Shown: positions 8,566 through 17,041 of the stretch, one piece after another | Numbering within the stretch: position 1 is the first letter of the stretch | How the letters are laid out: the number at the start of each line of letters is the position of its first letter | From: Streptomyces sp. NBC_00442 | GTDB lineage: Bacteria > Actinomycetota > Actinomycetes > Streptomycetales > Streptomycetaceae | Length of the DNA: 64,000 nt | Assembly (NCBI RefSeq): GCF_036014195.1 | Contig: NZ_CP107918.1 | Location: forward strand, 2,294,001 to 2,358,000 | Direction of reading: 5' to 3' | The notes under the pieces: generated by a model | What the model saw: only the letters and a program-made list of their open reading frames with translations | Databases searched by the model: none | Told to the model about the DNA's origin: nothing | Position numbers and translations under genes: made by a program

Positions 8566-9441
8566 ATGAGTAAGCCCCGCTCCCTCGCCCTCCCGCCCCG
8601 CACCCGTGCGTACCGGCTCCGCACCCCGCGTCAGGAGTTCGCCGTACTCGATTCGCGGCCCGCAGGGCAGCCGCGCGGGACCGTGCTCCTCGTGCCCGGG
8701 TACACCGGCAGCAAGGAGGACTTCCTCGCGCTGCTCGATCCGCTGGCGGACGCCGGGTACCGGGCCGTGGCGGTCGACGGGCGCGGGCAGTTCGAGAGCC
8801 CGGGGCCGCGGTGGCCGGCCGGGTACACCCCGCGCGCCCTCGGCGGCGACGTCCTCGCGCAGGTGGCCGCGCTGGGCGACGGGCCCGTCCATCTCGTCGG
8901 GCACTCCTTCGGTGGGTTCGTCGCCCGCTCGGCGGCCCGGCTCGACCCCACCGCGTTCCGTTCGCTGACGCTGCTCGCGTCGGGGCCGGGCCGGGTCGGG
9001 CCCGAACAGCGCACCAAGATCCGGCTGTTGCAGGCGGCGCTGCCCGTGCTGCCTGCGTCATGGGTGTGGTCGGCGACACAGTGGCTCGACGGCAGGGACC
9101 CGGCGTACCTGCCGGACCCGCCGGAGATCGTGGCGTTCCTCGGCCACCGGTGGTTCAGCACGCGTCCCGCCCAACTCATCGCCACGGGACGGCAGTTGAG
9201 GGTCGAACCGGATCGTACCGAGGGACTCGCGAAGCTGCCGCTGCCGCTGCACGTCGCGTACGGGGACGGGGAAACGGTGTGGGCCGTCAGCGAGTTGGCC
9301 CACATGGCACGCAGCACCGGCGCCCGGCACACCGTGATTCGCGGCGCCGACCACTCCCCCAACGTCTCCCATCCGCACGAACTGACCGTCGCACTCACGG
9401 AGTTCTGGGCCGGCGTCACGGCCGGATCCGGCGCGGCCTGA
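8566..9441 (+). CDS. Alpha/beta fold hydrolase
   Basis: 291 residues. The fold is shown by the oxyanion loop VLLVPGYTGSKEDF, the strand AVAVDGRGQFES, the nucleophile elbow GHSFGG (Ser at about residue 114), and a late GADHSPN supplying the catalytic His; the acid is probably in the VAYGDGETVW loop. No signal peptide, so cytoplasmic. The substrate cannot be predicted. The start ATG (MSKPRSLALPP) is the first after the repeat; the ribosome binding site is weak. Monocistronic by position, separated from the two-component pair by repeat DNA. Confidence 0.88.
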   Translation: MSKPRSLALPPRTRAYRLRTPRQEFAVLDSRPAGQPRGTVLLVPGYTGSKEDFLALLDPLADAGYRAVAVDGRGQFESPGPRWPAGYTPRALGGDVLAQVAALGDGPVHLVGHSFGGFVARSAARLDPTAFRSLTLLASGPGRVGPEQRTKIRLLQAALPVLPASWVWSATQWLDGRDPAYLPDPPEIVAFLGHRWFSTRPAQLIATGRQLRVEPDRTEGLAKLPLPLHVAYGDGETVWAVSELAHMARSTGARHTVIRGADHSPNVSHPHELTVALTEFWAGVTAGSGAA

Positions 9442-9479
9442 GCCGGCACGGCACAGCAGTACGCCGGGTCCGGTGCGGG

Positions 9480-10337
9480 TCAGAACCTGGCTCGCGCCTG
9501 CCGCAGCAGCGCGAGGGCGCTTTCGGAGGGTGAGCCCGCGGCGGTGGTGCACACGGTGAGCACCTGCCCCGGTGAACGGGCGACCGACAGGGCCTGCTGC
9601 GTCACCGTCACCGCACCGACGACCGGATGGCGCAGCTCATAGGTGGCGGCGTCGCACGGCGCCACGCGGTGGTCGCGCCACAACGCCACGAACTCCTCGC
9701 TCTTCATGGTCAGTTCACCGATCAGCTCCGCGAGGAGCGCGTCTTCGGGGTGCCGGCCGACGGCGACGCGCAGGTTGCCGACCACCGCGCGGGCCTTGCG
9801 CTTCCAGTCGGCGTACAGCTCACGGCCGTGGGGGTCGAGGAACAGCATCCGGCTCATGTTGGGGCGCCGTGCCGGCTCGTCCGGGTCGCGGGGGTCGAGA
9901 TGTCCTGCGAGCAGGGCGTGTCCGAGAGCGTTCCAGGCCAGGACGTCCATACGGCGGCCGAGCACGATCGCGGGCACGCCGTCGACGGCTCGGAGCAGGT
10001 CGCGCGTCTCGTCGGCGAGCTTTTCCGGGCGCGGGCGGCGCATTCGGGGCGCGTGGCGGGCGGCGTCGGCGAGGCGATCGAGGTGTGCGCGTTCGTGGGC
10101 GTCGAGCAGGAGGGCGCGTCCGATCGCGTCGAGCACCTCGGCCGACGCGCCGCGCGACAAGCCCTGTTCGAGCCGTGCGTAGTACGAGACGCTGACGCCC
10201 GCCAGTTGGGCCAGTTCCTCCCGGCGCAGTCCTGCCACGCGCCTGCGGGGCCCGAGGTCGCGCAGGCCGACATCCTCGGGTCGCAGCCGCGCCCGTCGGG
10301 CCAGAAGGAAGGTGCCGAGGGGTCCGGGTGCGTTCAT
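9480..10337 (-). CDS. XRE-family regulator with MmyB-like ligand-binding domain
   Basis: 285 residues starting MNAPGPLGTFLLARRARLRP. An N-terminal helix-turn-helix (about 12-75, including RRVAGLRREELAQLAGVSVSYYARLEQG) is followed by the MmyB-type ligand-binding domain (VLAWNALGHALL..., NMSRMLFLDPHGRELYADW). Members of this family bind small, often fatty-acid-like ligands and typically control a divergent neighbouring oxidoreductase or hydrolase. Here the MBL-fold hydrolase gene starts 135 bases away on the other strand and is the likely target; this is inference from layout. Confidence 0.9.
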   Translation of the reverse strand: MNAPGPLGTFLLARRARLRPEDVGLRDLGPRRRVAGLRREELAQLAGVSVSYYARLEQGLSRGASAEVLDAIGRALLLDAHERAHLDRLADAARHAPRMRRPRPEKLADETRDLLRAVDGVPAIVLGRRMDVLAWNALGHALLAGHLDPRDPDEPARRPNMSRMLFLDPHGRELYADWKRKARAVVGNLRVAVGRHPEDALLAELIGELTMKSEEFVALWRDHRVAPCDAATYELRHPVVGAVTVTQQALSVARSPGQVLTVCTTAAGSPSESALALLRQARARF

Positions 10338-10472
10338 CGCCCCAGTATTCGACGCGCGGCCCGCTGCCTGCCACACCCTGCGAGGAGTAGGACAGAGCGG
10401 GAGTGGCGCGTGTCCGCCCCGGTGTCCAGGCTCGGTCCCGTTCGACCACCGTACGGACCCTGGGACGGATTC

Positions 10473-11399
10473 ATGATTCACCCTCCACCCGAGCAGCTCA
10501 CCCTTGGCGACGTCACCGTCACCCGTGTCAAGGAGTTCTACGGCTCGGCCCGGATGTCGCCCGGCCAGTTCTTTCCCGACAGCCCCGACGGCTCGTGGGG
10601 CGAGCAACGGGCTTGGCTGGCGCCCGACTTCTGGGACCCGGCAACGGACGAGTGCCACACCGCGATCCAGTCCTGGCTGCTGCGCAGCGAGGGACGCACC
10701 ATCCTCGTCGACACGGGGGTGGGCAACCACAAGGACCGGCCCTATGCGCCCGTGTGGAGCCGTCTGGACACCGGCTACCTCGCCAATCTCGCCGCGGCGG
10801 GGGTGCGGCCCGAGGACGTCGACCTCGTGATCAACACCCATCTGCACATCGACCACGTCGGCTGGAACACCCGTCTCGACGGCCGGAGTTGGGTGCCGAC
10901 CTTCCCCAACGCCACCTATCTGATGAACCGGCGCGACTTCGACTTCTGGGATCCGGCCAACGGCAACGAGAGCGTGCTGGGGCGCGGGAATCAGAACGTG
11001 TTCGAGGACAGCGTCACGCCGGTCCACCGGGCCGGGCTCACCCGTCTGTGGGAGGGGTCGTACCGGATCGACAAGAACCTGCGTCTCGACCTCGCCGCGG
11101 GACACACGCCCGGCTCTTCGGTGCTCACTCTGGAATCCGGCGGCGACCGGGCCCTGTTCGTCGGGGATCTGGTGCACACCGCGCTGCAGATCGCGGAGCC
11201 CACGACCAACTCCTGCTTCTGCGAGGACCCGGTGGAGTCCCGCGCGACCCGGCACAGACTGCTCGGCCGCGCCGCCGACACCACCATGCTCGTCTTCCCC
11301 GCGCACTTCGGCGGCCATGGTGCGGCCGAAGTCGCGCGCGACGGTGCGAAGTTCGCGATCAAGCAGTGGGCGCCCTTCTCGCGCCTGCCCCCTTGCTGA
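10473..11399 (+). CDS. MBL-fold metallo-hydrolase
   Basis: 308 residues with a complete metallo-beta-lactamase metal site: NTHLHIDHVGW (His123, His125, Asp127, His128), a later His in AAGHTPGSS, the bridging Asp in LFVGDLVH, and a terminal His in VFPAHFGGHG. Related proteins include quorum-quenching lactonases and other soluble hydrolases; the substrate is not determined. ATG at 10473 is chosen as the first methionine before conserved sequence. It is divergent from the MmyB-like regulator and followed 74 bases later by a carboxylesterase gene, so the two hydrolases may be co-transcribed. Confidence 0.88.
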   Translation: MIHPPPEQLTLGDVTVTRVKEFYGSARMSPGQFFPDSPDGSWGEQRAWLAPDFWDPATDECHTAIQSWLLRSEGRTILVDTGVGNHKDRPYAPVWSRLDTGYLANLAAAGVRPEDVDLVINTHLHIDHVGWNTRLDGRSWVPTFPNATYLMNRRDFDFWDPANGNESVLGRGNQNVFEDSVTPVHRAGLTRLWEGSYRIDKNLRLDLAAGHTPGSSVLTLESGGDRALFVGDLVHTALQIAEPTTNSCFCEDPVESRATRHRLLGRAADTTMLVFPAHFGGHGAAEVARDGAKFAIKQWAPFSRLPPC

Positions 11400-11412
11400 G
11401 CAACTCCTCGCC

Positions 11413-11457
11413 GACCGATTCCTTGTCGACCGACTCCTTGCTGACCGACTCCTTCAG
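11413..11457 (+). repeat. Three tandem 15-bp units before the esterase gene
   Basis: GACCGATTCCTTGTC, GACCGACTCCTTGCT and GACCGACTCCTTCAG follow directly on each other between the MBL gene and the esterase start. The esterase frame is open here (encoding repeated TDSL), but the chosen GTG lies downstream. Confidence 0.7.
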
Positions 11458-11473
11458 AGAGGCAGGGCCTCCC

Positions 11474-12913
11474 GTGCCCCATCAGGCAGATCCTGTGGTC
11501 GTCACCCCGGCGGGCGCCGTACGCGGGATCCGCGACGGCTCCGGCGAGCGCTTCCGCGCCATCCCCTACGCCGCCGCCCCCACCGGTGCCGGCCGTTTCG
11601 CCGCGCCCGCGCCGCACCCGGGCTGGTCCGGTACCCGCGACGCCACGCGCCCCGCGCCCACGGCGCCCCAGCCGGCCCGTGACTTCGGTTCGCTGGACAT
11701 GAACCCGTACTTCGGGCCCGGCTGGGTGCCCGCCGACGAGTACCTGACCGTCGACGTCCACACACCGGCCGCCGACGACGGGCGGCGCCCCGTCATGGTC
11801 TTCGTGCACGGCGGCGGGTTCGTCGCCGGTTCGAGCCGCGCCGCGCTGTACGACGGCGGCGCGTTCGCCCGCGACGGTGTCGTTCTCGTCACGCTCACCT
11901 ACCGCCTGGGCATTCCCGGGTTCCTCGATCTCGCGGGTGCGGTGGCCAACCGCGGGCTGCTCGACGTGCTCGCCGCGCTCGGCTGGGTGCGGGACAGCGT
12001 GGGGGCGTTCGGCGGGGACCCCGGGAACGTCACGCTGTTCGGACAGTCGGCGGGGGCCACGCTCGTCGGCGCGCTGCTCGCGACGCCGGAGGCCGACGGC
12101 CTGTTCCGGCGGGCGATCGTCCAGAGCGGCAACGGCGTCGGCGCGTTCACTCCGGAGCAGGCGGGCCGGGTCACCGCGGCCGCGGCCGCCGCGCTGGGCG
12201 TCGAGCCGACCGCCGAGGCGTTCGCTGCGGTCCCGGACGCGGACTTCCTGACGGTCCTGCCCACGCTGGCCGGCCTCGACCTGCGGACCGCCACCGCCAC
12301 GGATCCGCTGGCCGGGCTCAGCCCATTCGCCCCCGTCCTCGCGGTCCAGCCCGCCGATGCCCTCGCCGCCGGCCCGGCCGCCGACGTCGATCTGCTCATC
12401 GGCGCCACCACCGAGGAGGGCAGGCTCTATGTCGTGCCGCAGGGGAAGCTGGAGTCGACCACGGAGGCGGAGCTCCTCGCCGTCGTCGCCCGGGTCCACG
12501 CCGAGCCCGGGGCCGCGCTCGCCGCACACCGTGCGGCACGGCCGGACGCGACGCCGGGTGAGCTGCGCGCCGCCGTGCTCGGGGAGGCCCTGTTCACGGC
12601 CGGTACGACGCGCTTGGCGCGGGCTCACGCGCGGATCTCGGGCGGCCGCACACATCTGTATGCGTTCGGATACCGCTCGACGGCCCTGGGCGGGCGGCTC
12701 GGTGCCGCCCACGCCGTCGAGCTGCCCTTCGTCTTCGATGTCGCCGACAAGCCGTGGCTGCACGGGGAGTCCGGCCTGCTCGGGCCGTCCCCTGTTCCGG
12801 CGGGCCCTGCGGCACGGATGCACGGCGCCTGGGTGGAGTTCGCGCGCACGGGCGACCCCGGCTGGGCTCCCTACGACCCGCGATGCCCCTCGGCGCACCG
12901 CCTCGGCGGCTGA
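11474..12913 (+). CDS. Type-B carboxylesterase
   Basis: 479 residues from GTG 11474 (VPHQADPVVVTPAGAVRG). Family landmarks: RFRAIPYAAAPTG near the N-terminus, oxyanion hole VFVHGGGFVAG, SVGAFGGDPGNVTLFGQSAGA with nucleophile Ser192, acidic residue in ATTEEG, and AHAVELPFVF carrying the catalytic His. No signal peptide, so probably an intracellular esterase. Slightly shorter than typical ~500-residue members but complete. It may be co-transcribed with the MBL hydrolase and convergent with the NYN gene, whose stop is 19 bases away. The start is uncertain because the frame is open upstream through the 15-bp repeats. Confidence 0.88.
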   Translation: MPHQADPVVVTPAGAVRGIRDGSGERFRAIPYAAAPTGAGRFAAPAPHPGWSGTRDATRPAPTAPQPARDFGSLDMNPYFGPGWVPADEYLTVDVHTPAADDGRRPVMVFVHGGGFVAGSSRAALYDGGAFARDGVVLVTLTYRLGIPGFLDLAGAVANRGLLDVLAALGWVRDSVGAFGGDPGNVTLFGQSAGATLVGALLATPEADGLFRRAIVQSGNGVGAFTPEQAGRVTAAAAAALGVEPTAEAFAAVPDADFLTVLPTLAGLDLRTATATDPLAGLSPFAPVLAVQPADALAAGPAADVDLLIGATTEEGRLYVVPQGKLESTTEAELLAVVARVHAEPGAALAAHRAARPDATPGELRAAVLGEALFTAGTTRLARAHARISGGRTHLYAFGYRSTALGGRLGAAHAVELPFVFDVADKPWLHGESGLLGPSPVPAGPAARMHGAWVEFARTGDPGWAPYDPRCPSAHRLGG

Positions 12914-12932
12914 TCCCGTCGGTACTGAGCCG

Positions 12933-13853
12933 TCAGTACTGCGCCTGGAGGTGCTGCCAGAAGCCGTCGCGCAGGGCACGGCGCAGCTCGGCGTGGCCGC
13001 GCAGGGAGTACTGGAGCAGTCGCTCCGCCTCGATGAGGAGGTCCTGGTCGACCGGGCCCGGCAGGTAGGGGTGGCCGGGCAGGAGGTCGGCGAGGGCGGC
13101 GCGCCCGCGCTCGGAGAGCCAGGTCGCGGCGATCCGGGCGCCGACGAAACGCACGTCCTCGCGGCTGGGGGCGGGGCCCTCCTGCTCGTACAGGGTGACG
13201 GGGCGCCGGGTGACGTACGGCTTGCAGAAGTCGAGGTCGAAGGTGCGCTGGCTGTCGACCTCCCAGAGCAGGGGCTCCGCCTGGTTGCGGCCTTCGGCGG
13301 CCTCGATGCCCCAGAGGTGGACGCGCGCGCCGTAGCCCTGGGCGGCCTCGACGGCGGAGACGAGGTCCTCGTCGCCGCCGATCAGCGCGGCGTCGCTGAT
13401 CGCGCGGTGCCTGGCCAGGGACTCCAGGTCGGAGCGGATCAGGGAGTCGACGCCCTTCTGCTGGTTGTTGGCGTTGAGGTTGCCGAGCCTGACCTTGACG
13501 TCGGGGAGCTCGGCGATCGACTGCTGTTCGGTGGTGTGGATGCGGCGGCGGGCGCCGTCGTACCAGTAGACGCGGAGCAGCCGGCTGTCGGCGAAGATCG
13601 TGCGCGCCTTGTCGATGAGGGCCTCGATCAGGCCTTCGGCGTCGAGGTCGAAGGAGCGGCGGTCCTCGGTGCCGGTGACGAGCAGCCCGGCGGCCGCGTA
13701 GACGTAGCCGGCGTCGACGAAGATCGCATGTGTGGAGGGTGTCTTCGCGACTTCGGCGAGCATGCGCTGAAGCAGCTCGTTGGTGCGGTCCAGCTTCCGG
13801 TCGAGCCGGGCCGCGATACCGTCGGGCGCCTGGGGTACCTGGGAATCATCCAT
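12933..13853 (-). CDS. NYN domain protein (PIN-like RNase fold)
   Basis: 306 residues. The NYN/PIN-like nuclease fold is shown by THAIFVDAGYVYAAAG near residue 42, a central RVYWYDGARRR, KGVDSLIRSDLESLA, and AALIGGDEDLVSAVEAAQ, which place the conserved aspartates expected for metal-dependent RNase activity. A C-terminal helical region follows. Known NYN proteins act in RNA processing; the specific target is unknown. The ATG (MDDSQVPQAPDG) is chosen over upstream codons because the upstream frame is rich in rare codons. It is divergent from the small gene at 14131. Confidence 0.85.
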   Translation of the reverse strand: MDDSQVPQAPDGIAARLDRKLDRTNELLQRMLAEVAKTPSTHAIFVDAGYVYAAAGLLVTGTEDRRSFDLDAEGLIEALIDKARTIFADSRLLRVYWYDGARRRIHTTEQQSIAELPDVKVRLGNLNANNQQKGVDSLIRSDLESLARHRAISDAALIGGDEDLVSAVEAAQGYGARVHLWGIEAAEGRNQAEPLLWEVDSQRTFDLDFCKPYVTRRPVTLYEQEGPAPSREDVRFVGARIAATWLSERGRAALADLLPGHPYLPGPVDQDLLIEAERLLQYSLRGHAELRRALRDGFWQHLQAQY

Positions 13854-13943
13854 ACGCTGTCCATTGTCGGCGCCGTGACGGACCGGGCACAACCGGGCAC
13901 ACGCGGTCCCGCCCCGACCCCGATCCTTAGCCACGCGAAAAAT

Positions 13944-13960
13944 TTCCTTAGCGTAGGGAA
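13944..13960. promoter_or_regulatory. Imperfect palindrome in the NYN / small-gene divergent region
   Basis: TTCCTTAGCGTAGGGAA is a near-perfect palindrome (arms TTCC-TA / TA-GGAA) in an AT-richer patch, with a second CCTTAGC copy 21 bases upstream. It could be an operator for either divergent gene. No known regulator is assigned. Confidence 0.35.
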
Positions 13961-14130
13961 TGTTTGCTGGAGGCAACTCGTTGTCCCTTACGGAACGCGT
14001 TGCACAGCAGCCACGCAATCCACTCTTAACGGGCGGGCAACCGCCCCGACGCCTCGCGGGAGCAGGCTGAGCCATCAGCCCCCCGCACCAGTAGTTCTCC
14101 TAGCAGGAGGATCAGACGAAGGGAGAAGCC

Positions 14131-14283
14131 ATGCGCTTCGAAATCATGCGCCTGGACGACGTCGACGGTATCGCCGTTGACAGCACCGTCGTGGACGCCG
14201 CCTCCGTCAACCGGATCGTGCAGCAGGCCGCGGCAATGGGCCAGCGCATCTACATCCGCCCGGCCGAATCCGCGGCCTCGTAA
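14131..14283 (+). CDS. Conserved-looking 50-residue small protein
   Basis: ATG at 14131 preceded by GAAGGGAGAAGCC (good ribosome binding site), stop TAA at 14281. The product begins MRFEIMRLDDVDG, is acidic in the first half (AVDSTVVDAAS), and ends in a basic/aromatic stretch IYIRPAESAAS. Third codon positions are strongly G/C, as for real genes here, and a hairpin terminator follows. No membrane segment, metal motif or named domain is seen. Similar short proteins starting MRFEIMRLDDVDG occur in Streptomyces as far as I recall, but function is unknown. Confidence 0.75.
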   Translation: MRFEIMRLDDVDGIAVDSTVVDAASVNRIVQQAAAMGQRIYIRPAESAAS

Positions 14284-14343
14284 CGCGTAAGAGGTAGTGC
14301 TCCCGCACGTCGGTGATGACCGACGGCGGGTGCCGTATGTGAA

Positions 14344-14377
14344 GGGCGCCCCCGTACATGGATGTACGGGGGCGCTT
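14344..14377 (+). terminator. Hairpin terminator after the small gene
   Basis: Perfect inverted repeat GCGCCCCCGTACAT / ATGTACGGGGGCGC around a GG centre, 61 bases after the stop of the 50-residue gene and ahead of the convergent marC stop; it can serve both. Confidence 0.8.
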
Positions 14378-14438
14378 CTGCGTGTCCGCGGGGCCTTGCC
14401 GGCCGCCGGGGGTGGCTCGGGCTCGGTGCTCCGGGGAG

Positions 14439-15044
14439 TCAGTTGGCGTGGATGACCTGGGTGATGCCGTTGATGATCTGCTGCACCGCGAGGGCGGAGA
14501 GCATCATGCCGGCGAGCCGGGTCACCAGGACGACGCCGCCGTCCTTGATCACGCGGATGATCAGCAGCGAGTACCGCATGGTCACGTACAGCACGACGTG
14601 GATGGCGATGATCGCGGCCCAGACCGACACCTGGCCCGCGAGCGAGTCGTGGTTCTGGACGGCCAGGATCACCTGGACGATCGCGCCGGGGCCGGCGAGC
14701 AGCGGCATGCCGAGGGGGACGAGCGCGACGTTGACGTCCTTGGTCTGCTGGGGCTCGTCGGTCTTGCCGGTGAGCAGGTCGAGCGCGATCAGGAGCAGCA
14801 GCAGCCCGCCCGCGATCATCAGCGCGGGGACGTCGATGTGCAGATACGCCAGGATCTGGTGCCCGACGAGACCGAAGAGCGTGATCACTCCGAGCGCGAC
14901 GGCCGCGGCCTGCCAGGCCATTCTGCGCTGGACCTTGGCGGCCCGCCCGGCGGTGAGCGCGAGGAAGATCGGCGTGATCCCGGGGGGATCCATGATGACG
15001 AACAGGGTGAGGAAGAGGGAGCCGAAGACGGCAGCGTCGAACAC
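14439..15044 (-). CDS. MarC family integral membrane protein
   Basis: 201 residues, six predicted membrane helices, with the family's start FGSLFLTLFVIMDPPG and the internal LVPLGMPLLAGPGAI. MarC proteins were once linked to multiple antibiotic resistance and later not supported in that role; they resemble small-molecule transporters of unknown substrate. GTG start (VFDAAVFGS) after an AAGG ribosome binding site. The next gene on this strand (PHP) starts upstream at 16079 and ends at 15210, so the two may share a transcript despite the 165-base gap. Confidence 0.9.
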   Translation of the reverse strand: MFDAAVFGSLFLTLFVIMDPPGITPIFLALTAGRAAKVQRRMAWQAAAVALGVITLFGLVGHQILAYLHIDVPALMIAGGLLLLLIALDLLTGKTDEPQQTKDVNVALVPLGMPLLAGPGAIVQVILAVQNHDSLAGQVSVWAAIIAIHVVLYVTMRYSLLIIRVIKDGGVVLVTRLAGMMLSALAVQQIINGITQVIHAN

Positions 15045-15209
15045 GGTGAGCCTTGCAGGATGAGGGGGGTGTACGGAGAGATGTGGGGGCCGCGCGGCGC
15101 ACGGGCCGGCCGGGCCCGGACCCCGGGGGCCGCGCGGGGGCGGCCGGACGGGGCTCGTGAAAAAGGGCGGTGCGGGGGCGGGGCCCCGCGGGGCGGGGGG
15201 CGACTCCCG

Positions 15210-16079
15210 CTACGGGCGGTCGCTTCCGCCCGCGCCCGGCACGGGGAAGGCTCCCGTGGCGCGGCGAGTGATCTCGCCGTAGATCTCGGGGTCGGTGGTG
15301 CACTGGCCGAGCCGTACGGTCTTGCGGCTGCCGTGGTAGTCGCTGGAACCGGTGGTCAGCAGCCCGAGCTCGTCCGCGAGGGCGCGCAGCCGGGCCCGCG
15401 TGGGCTCGTCGTGGTCGGTGTGGTCGACCTCGATGCCGTCGAGTCCGGCGGCCGCGAGCTCCGCGATCACCGATTCGGGCACGACCCGGCCGCGCTTGAG
15501 GGCGAGCGGGTGGGCGAAGACGGTGACGCCGCCGGCCGCCTTGACCAGCCGGACCGCCTCGAACGGGTCGAGCTCGTGCTTGCCGACGTAGGCGCGGCCG
15601 CCGTCGCCGAGCCAGTCCGGCACGAAGGCGTCGGAGACGGAGGCGACGACGCCGAGTTCGACGAGTGCCTCGGCGACGTGCGGGCGGCCTATCGAGCCGT
15701 CGCCCGCGATCCGGGCGACCCGCTCCCAGGTGATGGGCACGCCGAGGTCCTGGAGCTTGGCGACCATGCCCTGGGCGCGCGGCACCCGGTCGTCGCGCAC
15801 GAGCTCGCGCTCGCGGGAGAGCTCGGGCTCCTCCGGGTCGAAGAGGTAGGCCAGCATGTGCAGGCCTACGCCGTCGACGCGGCAGGAGAGTTCGGCGCCG
15901 GTGACGAGGGTGAGGTCGAGGTCCGGGAGCGCGGCGACGGCCTCGGCGTATCCGCGGGTGGTGTCGTGATCGGTCAGCGCGACGACGTCGAGCCCGGCGG
16001 CCGCAGCGTTGCGGACCAGCTCGGCGGGGGTGTCCGTACCGTCCGACGCGGTGGAGTGGGTGTGCAGATCGATGCGCAC
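15210..16079 (-). CDS. PHP domain phosphoesterase (TrpH / RnaAM-like)
   Basis: 289 residues from GTG 16079. The N-terminal PHP motif RIDLHTHSTASDGTDTP is at residues 2-16, with VALTDHDTTRG, the His-rich FAHPLALK, and GIEVDHTDHD plus TTGSSDYHG giving the usual set of trinuclear metal ligands. The insert-containing architecture matches the 3',5'-nucleotide bisphosphate phosphatase / RNase AM-type subfamily, so hydrolysis of pAp-like nucleotides or 5' ends of short RNAs is likely. An ORF start further upstream (16166) is not supported by base usage. Confidence 0.88.
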   Translation of the reverse strand: MRIDLHTHSTASDGTDTPAELVRNAAAAGLDVVALTDHDTTRGYAEAVAALPDLDLTLVTGAELSCRVDGVGLHMLAYLFDPEEPELSRERELVRDDRVPRAQGMVAKLQDLGVPITWERVARIAGDGSIGRPHVAEALVELGVVASVSDAFVPDWLGDGGRAYVGKHELDPFEAVRLVKAAGGVTVFAHPLALKRGRVVPESVIAELAAAGLDGIEVDHTDHDEPTRARLRALADELGLLTTGSSDYHGSRKTVRLGQCTTDPEIYGEITRRATGAFPVPGAGGSDRP

Positions 16080-16239
16080 GACGCGTACTCCAGGGCATAA
16101 GGGACGGATCAGGGGACGGTCAAGGATAACCGCCCGCCCACGTGCCGCCGTCCGCACCGCACGCACCCCTCCGGCCGTCGGCCCGCGGTCCGTCGTCCGC
16201 CCGCCCGCGCCTCACCGCCCGCGCCGGCCGTCCGCGCCG

Positions 16240-16878
16240 TCAGGACAGGATGCGCGGGGTGAGGGCCCCGCACGGCAGCAGTTCGACCTCGGCGCCCGCG
16301 TCGCGCAGGTCGGTCAGGACGAGTTCGTCGTACATGAGGAGCCCGGACTGTTCGGGCCACACGATGGCCCACAGCCACAGGCCGCGCGCCTCGCCCGCGA
16401 AGACCGCGCGGTCGTCCGGGGTGCGGGTGACGTGCCACAGCGGGGTGGGCCGGCCGGCCGCGAGGACCTTGCTGTGCGGGGGCTTGTCGACGCTCATGTA
16501 CGGGCCGGGGTCGGGTCCTTCGATCCCCGCGTACCGGGCGCCGAGCCCGACGCCCAGCTCCTCCGCCACCAGGATCAGCTCCCCCAGACCGCCGAGGGGC
16601 CCGGGGCCCGAGCAGGCCACGGCGGTCGCGCGGCCGCCGCTGCGGTCGTCGCCCGCGTAGCCGACGCCGGTGAACAGCCAGCCGACCGGGAGCGGCCAGG
16701 GCATCCATACCGGCACCTGCGAGCGGCGCACCACGACTTCGAGGCCCTCGACGCTGGGCGGGAGGATCGGCTGGAGCGGATGGACCGGGCCGTGGGCGTC
16801 GCACTGCCAGGTGTCGGCGAAGAGACCGGGCGCCCTGACCCGGCCTCCGCACTTCGGGCAACTGGGTTCGCCCCTCAT
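16240..16878 (-). CDS. Streptomyces conserved protein with N-terminal zinc ribbon (DUF6758-like)
   Basis: 212 residues starting MRGEPSCPKCGG. A CPxCG...C segment (residues ~7-27, including WQCDAHGPVHP) suggests a small zinc ribbon. The rest is a conserved alpha/beta region with Trp-rich VPVWMPWPLPVGWLF and LWLWAIVWPEQSGLL. It resembles the family annotated DUF6758 in Streptomyces; function unknown. No membrane segments or signal peptide. It starts 163 bases from the divergent MFS gene. Confidence 0.8.
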   Translation of the reverse strand: MRGEPSCPKCGGRVRAPGLFADTWQCDAHGPVHPLQPILPPSVEGLEVVVRRSQVPVWMPWPLPVGWLFTGVGYAGDDRSGGRATAVACSGPGPLGGLGELILVAEELGVGLGARYAGIEGPDPGPYMSVDKPPHSKVLAAGRPTPLWHVTRTPDDRAVFAGEARGLWLWAIVWPEQSGLLMYDELVLTDLRDAGAEVELLPCGALTPRILS

Positions 16879-16958
16879 AAAGCCCCACGCTCCTCCCCGG
16901 CCGTCGCCCCGTCAAGGACGATCACCCGTCCGGAGGCCGGAAGAAAAGTAGTTTCATG

Positions 16959-17001
16959 TTGCACTCATTAGCCTTGCTAAGTTATTGTGTGCATTGCACA
17001 A
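16959..17001. promoter_or_regulatory. Candidate operator/promoter ahead of the MFS exporter
   Basis: An AT-rich patch in a GC-rich genome contains the inverted repeat TTAGC-CTT-GCTAA (16968-16980), a second element TTGTG...CACAA (16985-17001), and two TTGCAC copies (16959, 16994). Such sites are typical of MarR-family repressors controlling MFS exporters, but no regulator gene is adjacent. Confidence 0.5.
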
Positions 17002-17041
17002 CGATCTTGTGATCACCCATCCAAGGGAAGCGGGAGCTGCC

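Noticed and set aside
9480..11318. 612-residue minus-strand frame covering the MmyB-like regulator and more.
   Set aside because: The upstream part is the antisense of the MBL hydrolase; the regulator starts at 10337.
10991..12979. Long minus-strand frame (662 residues) opposite the esterase.
   Set aside because: Arg/Gly-rich antisense translation without any motif; the plus-strand esterase has full family signatures.
15163..15203. G-rich run before marC as a possible G-quadruplex or regulatory element.
   Set aside because: Very G/C-rich gaps are common here and nothing specific distinguishes it.
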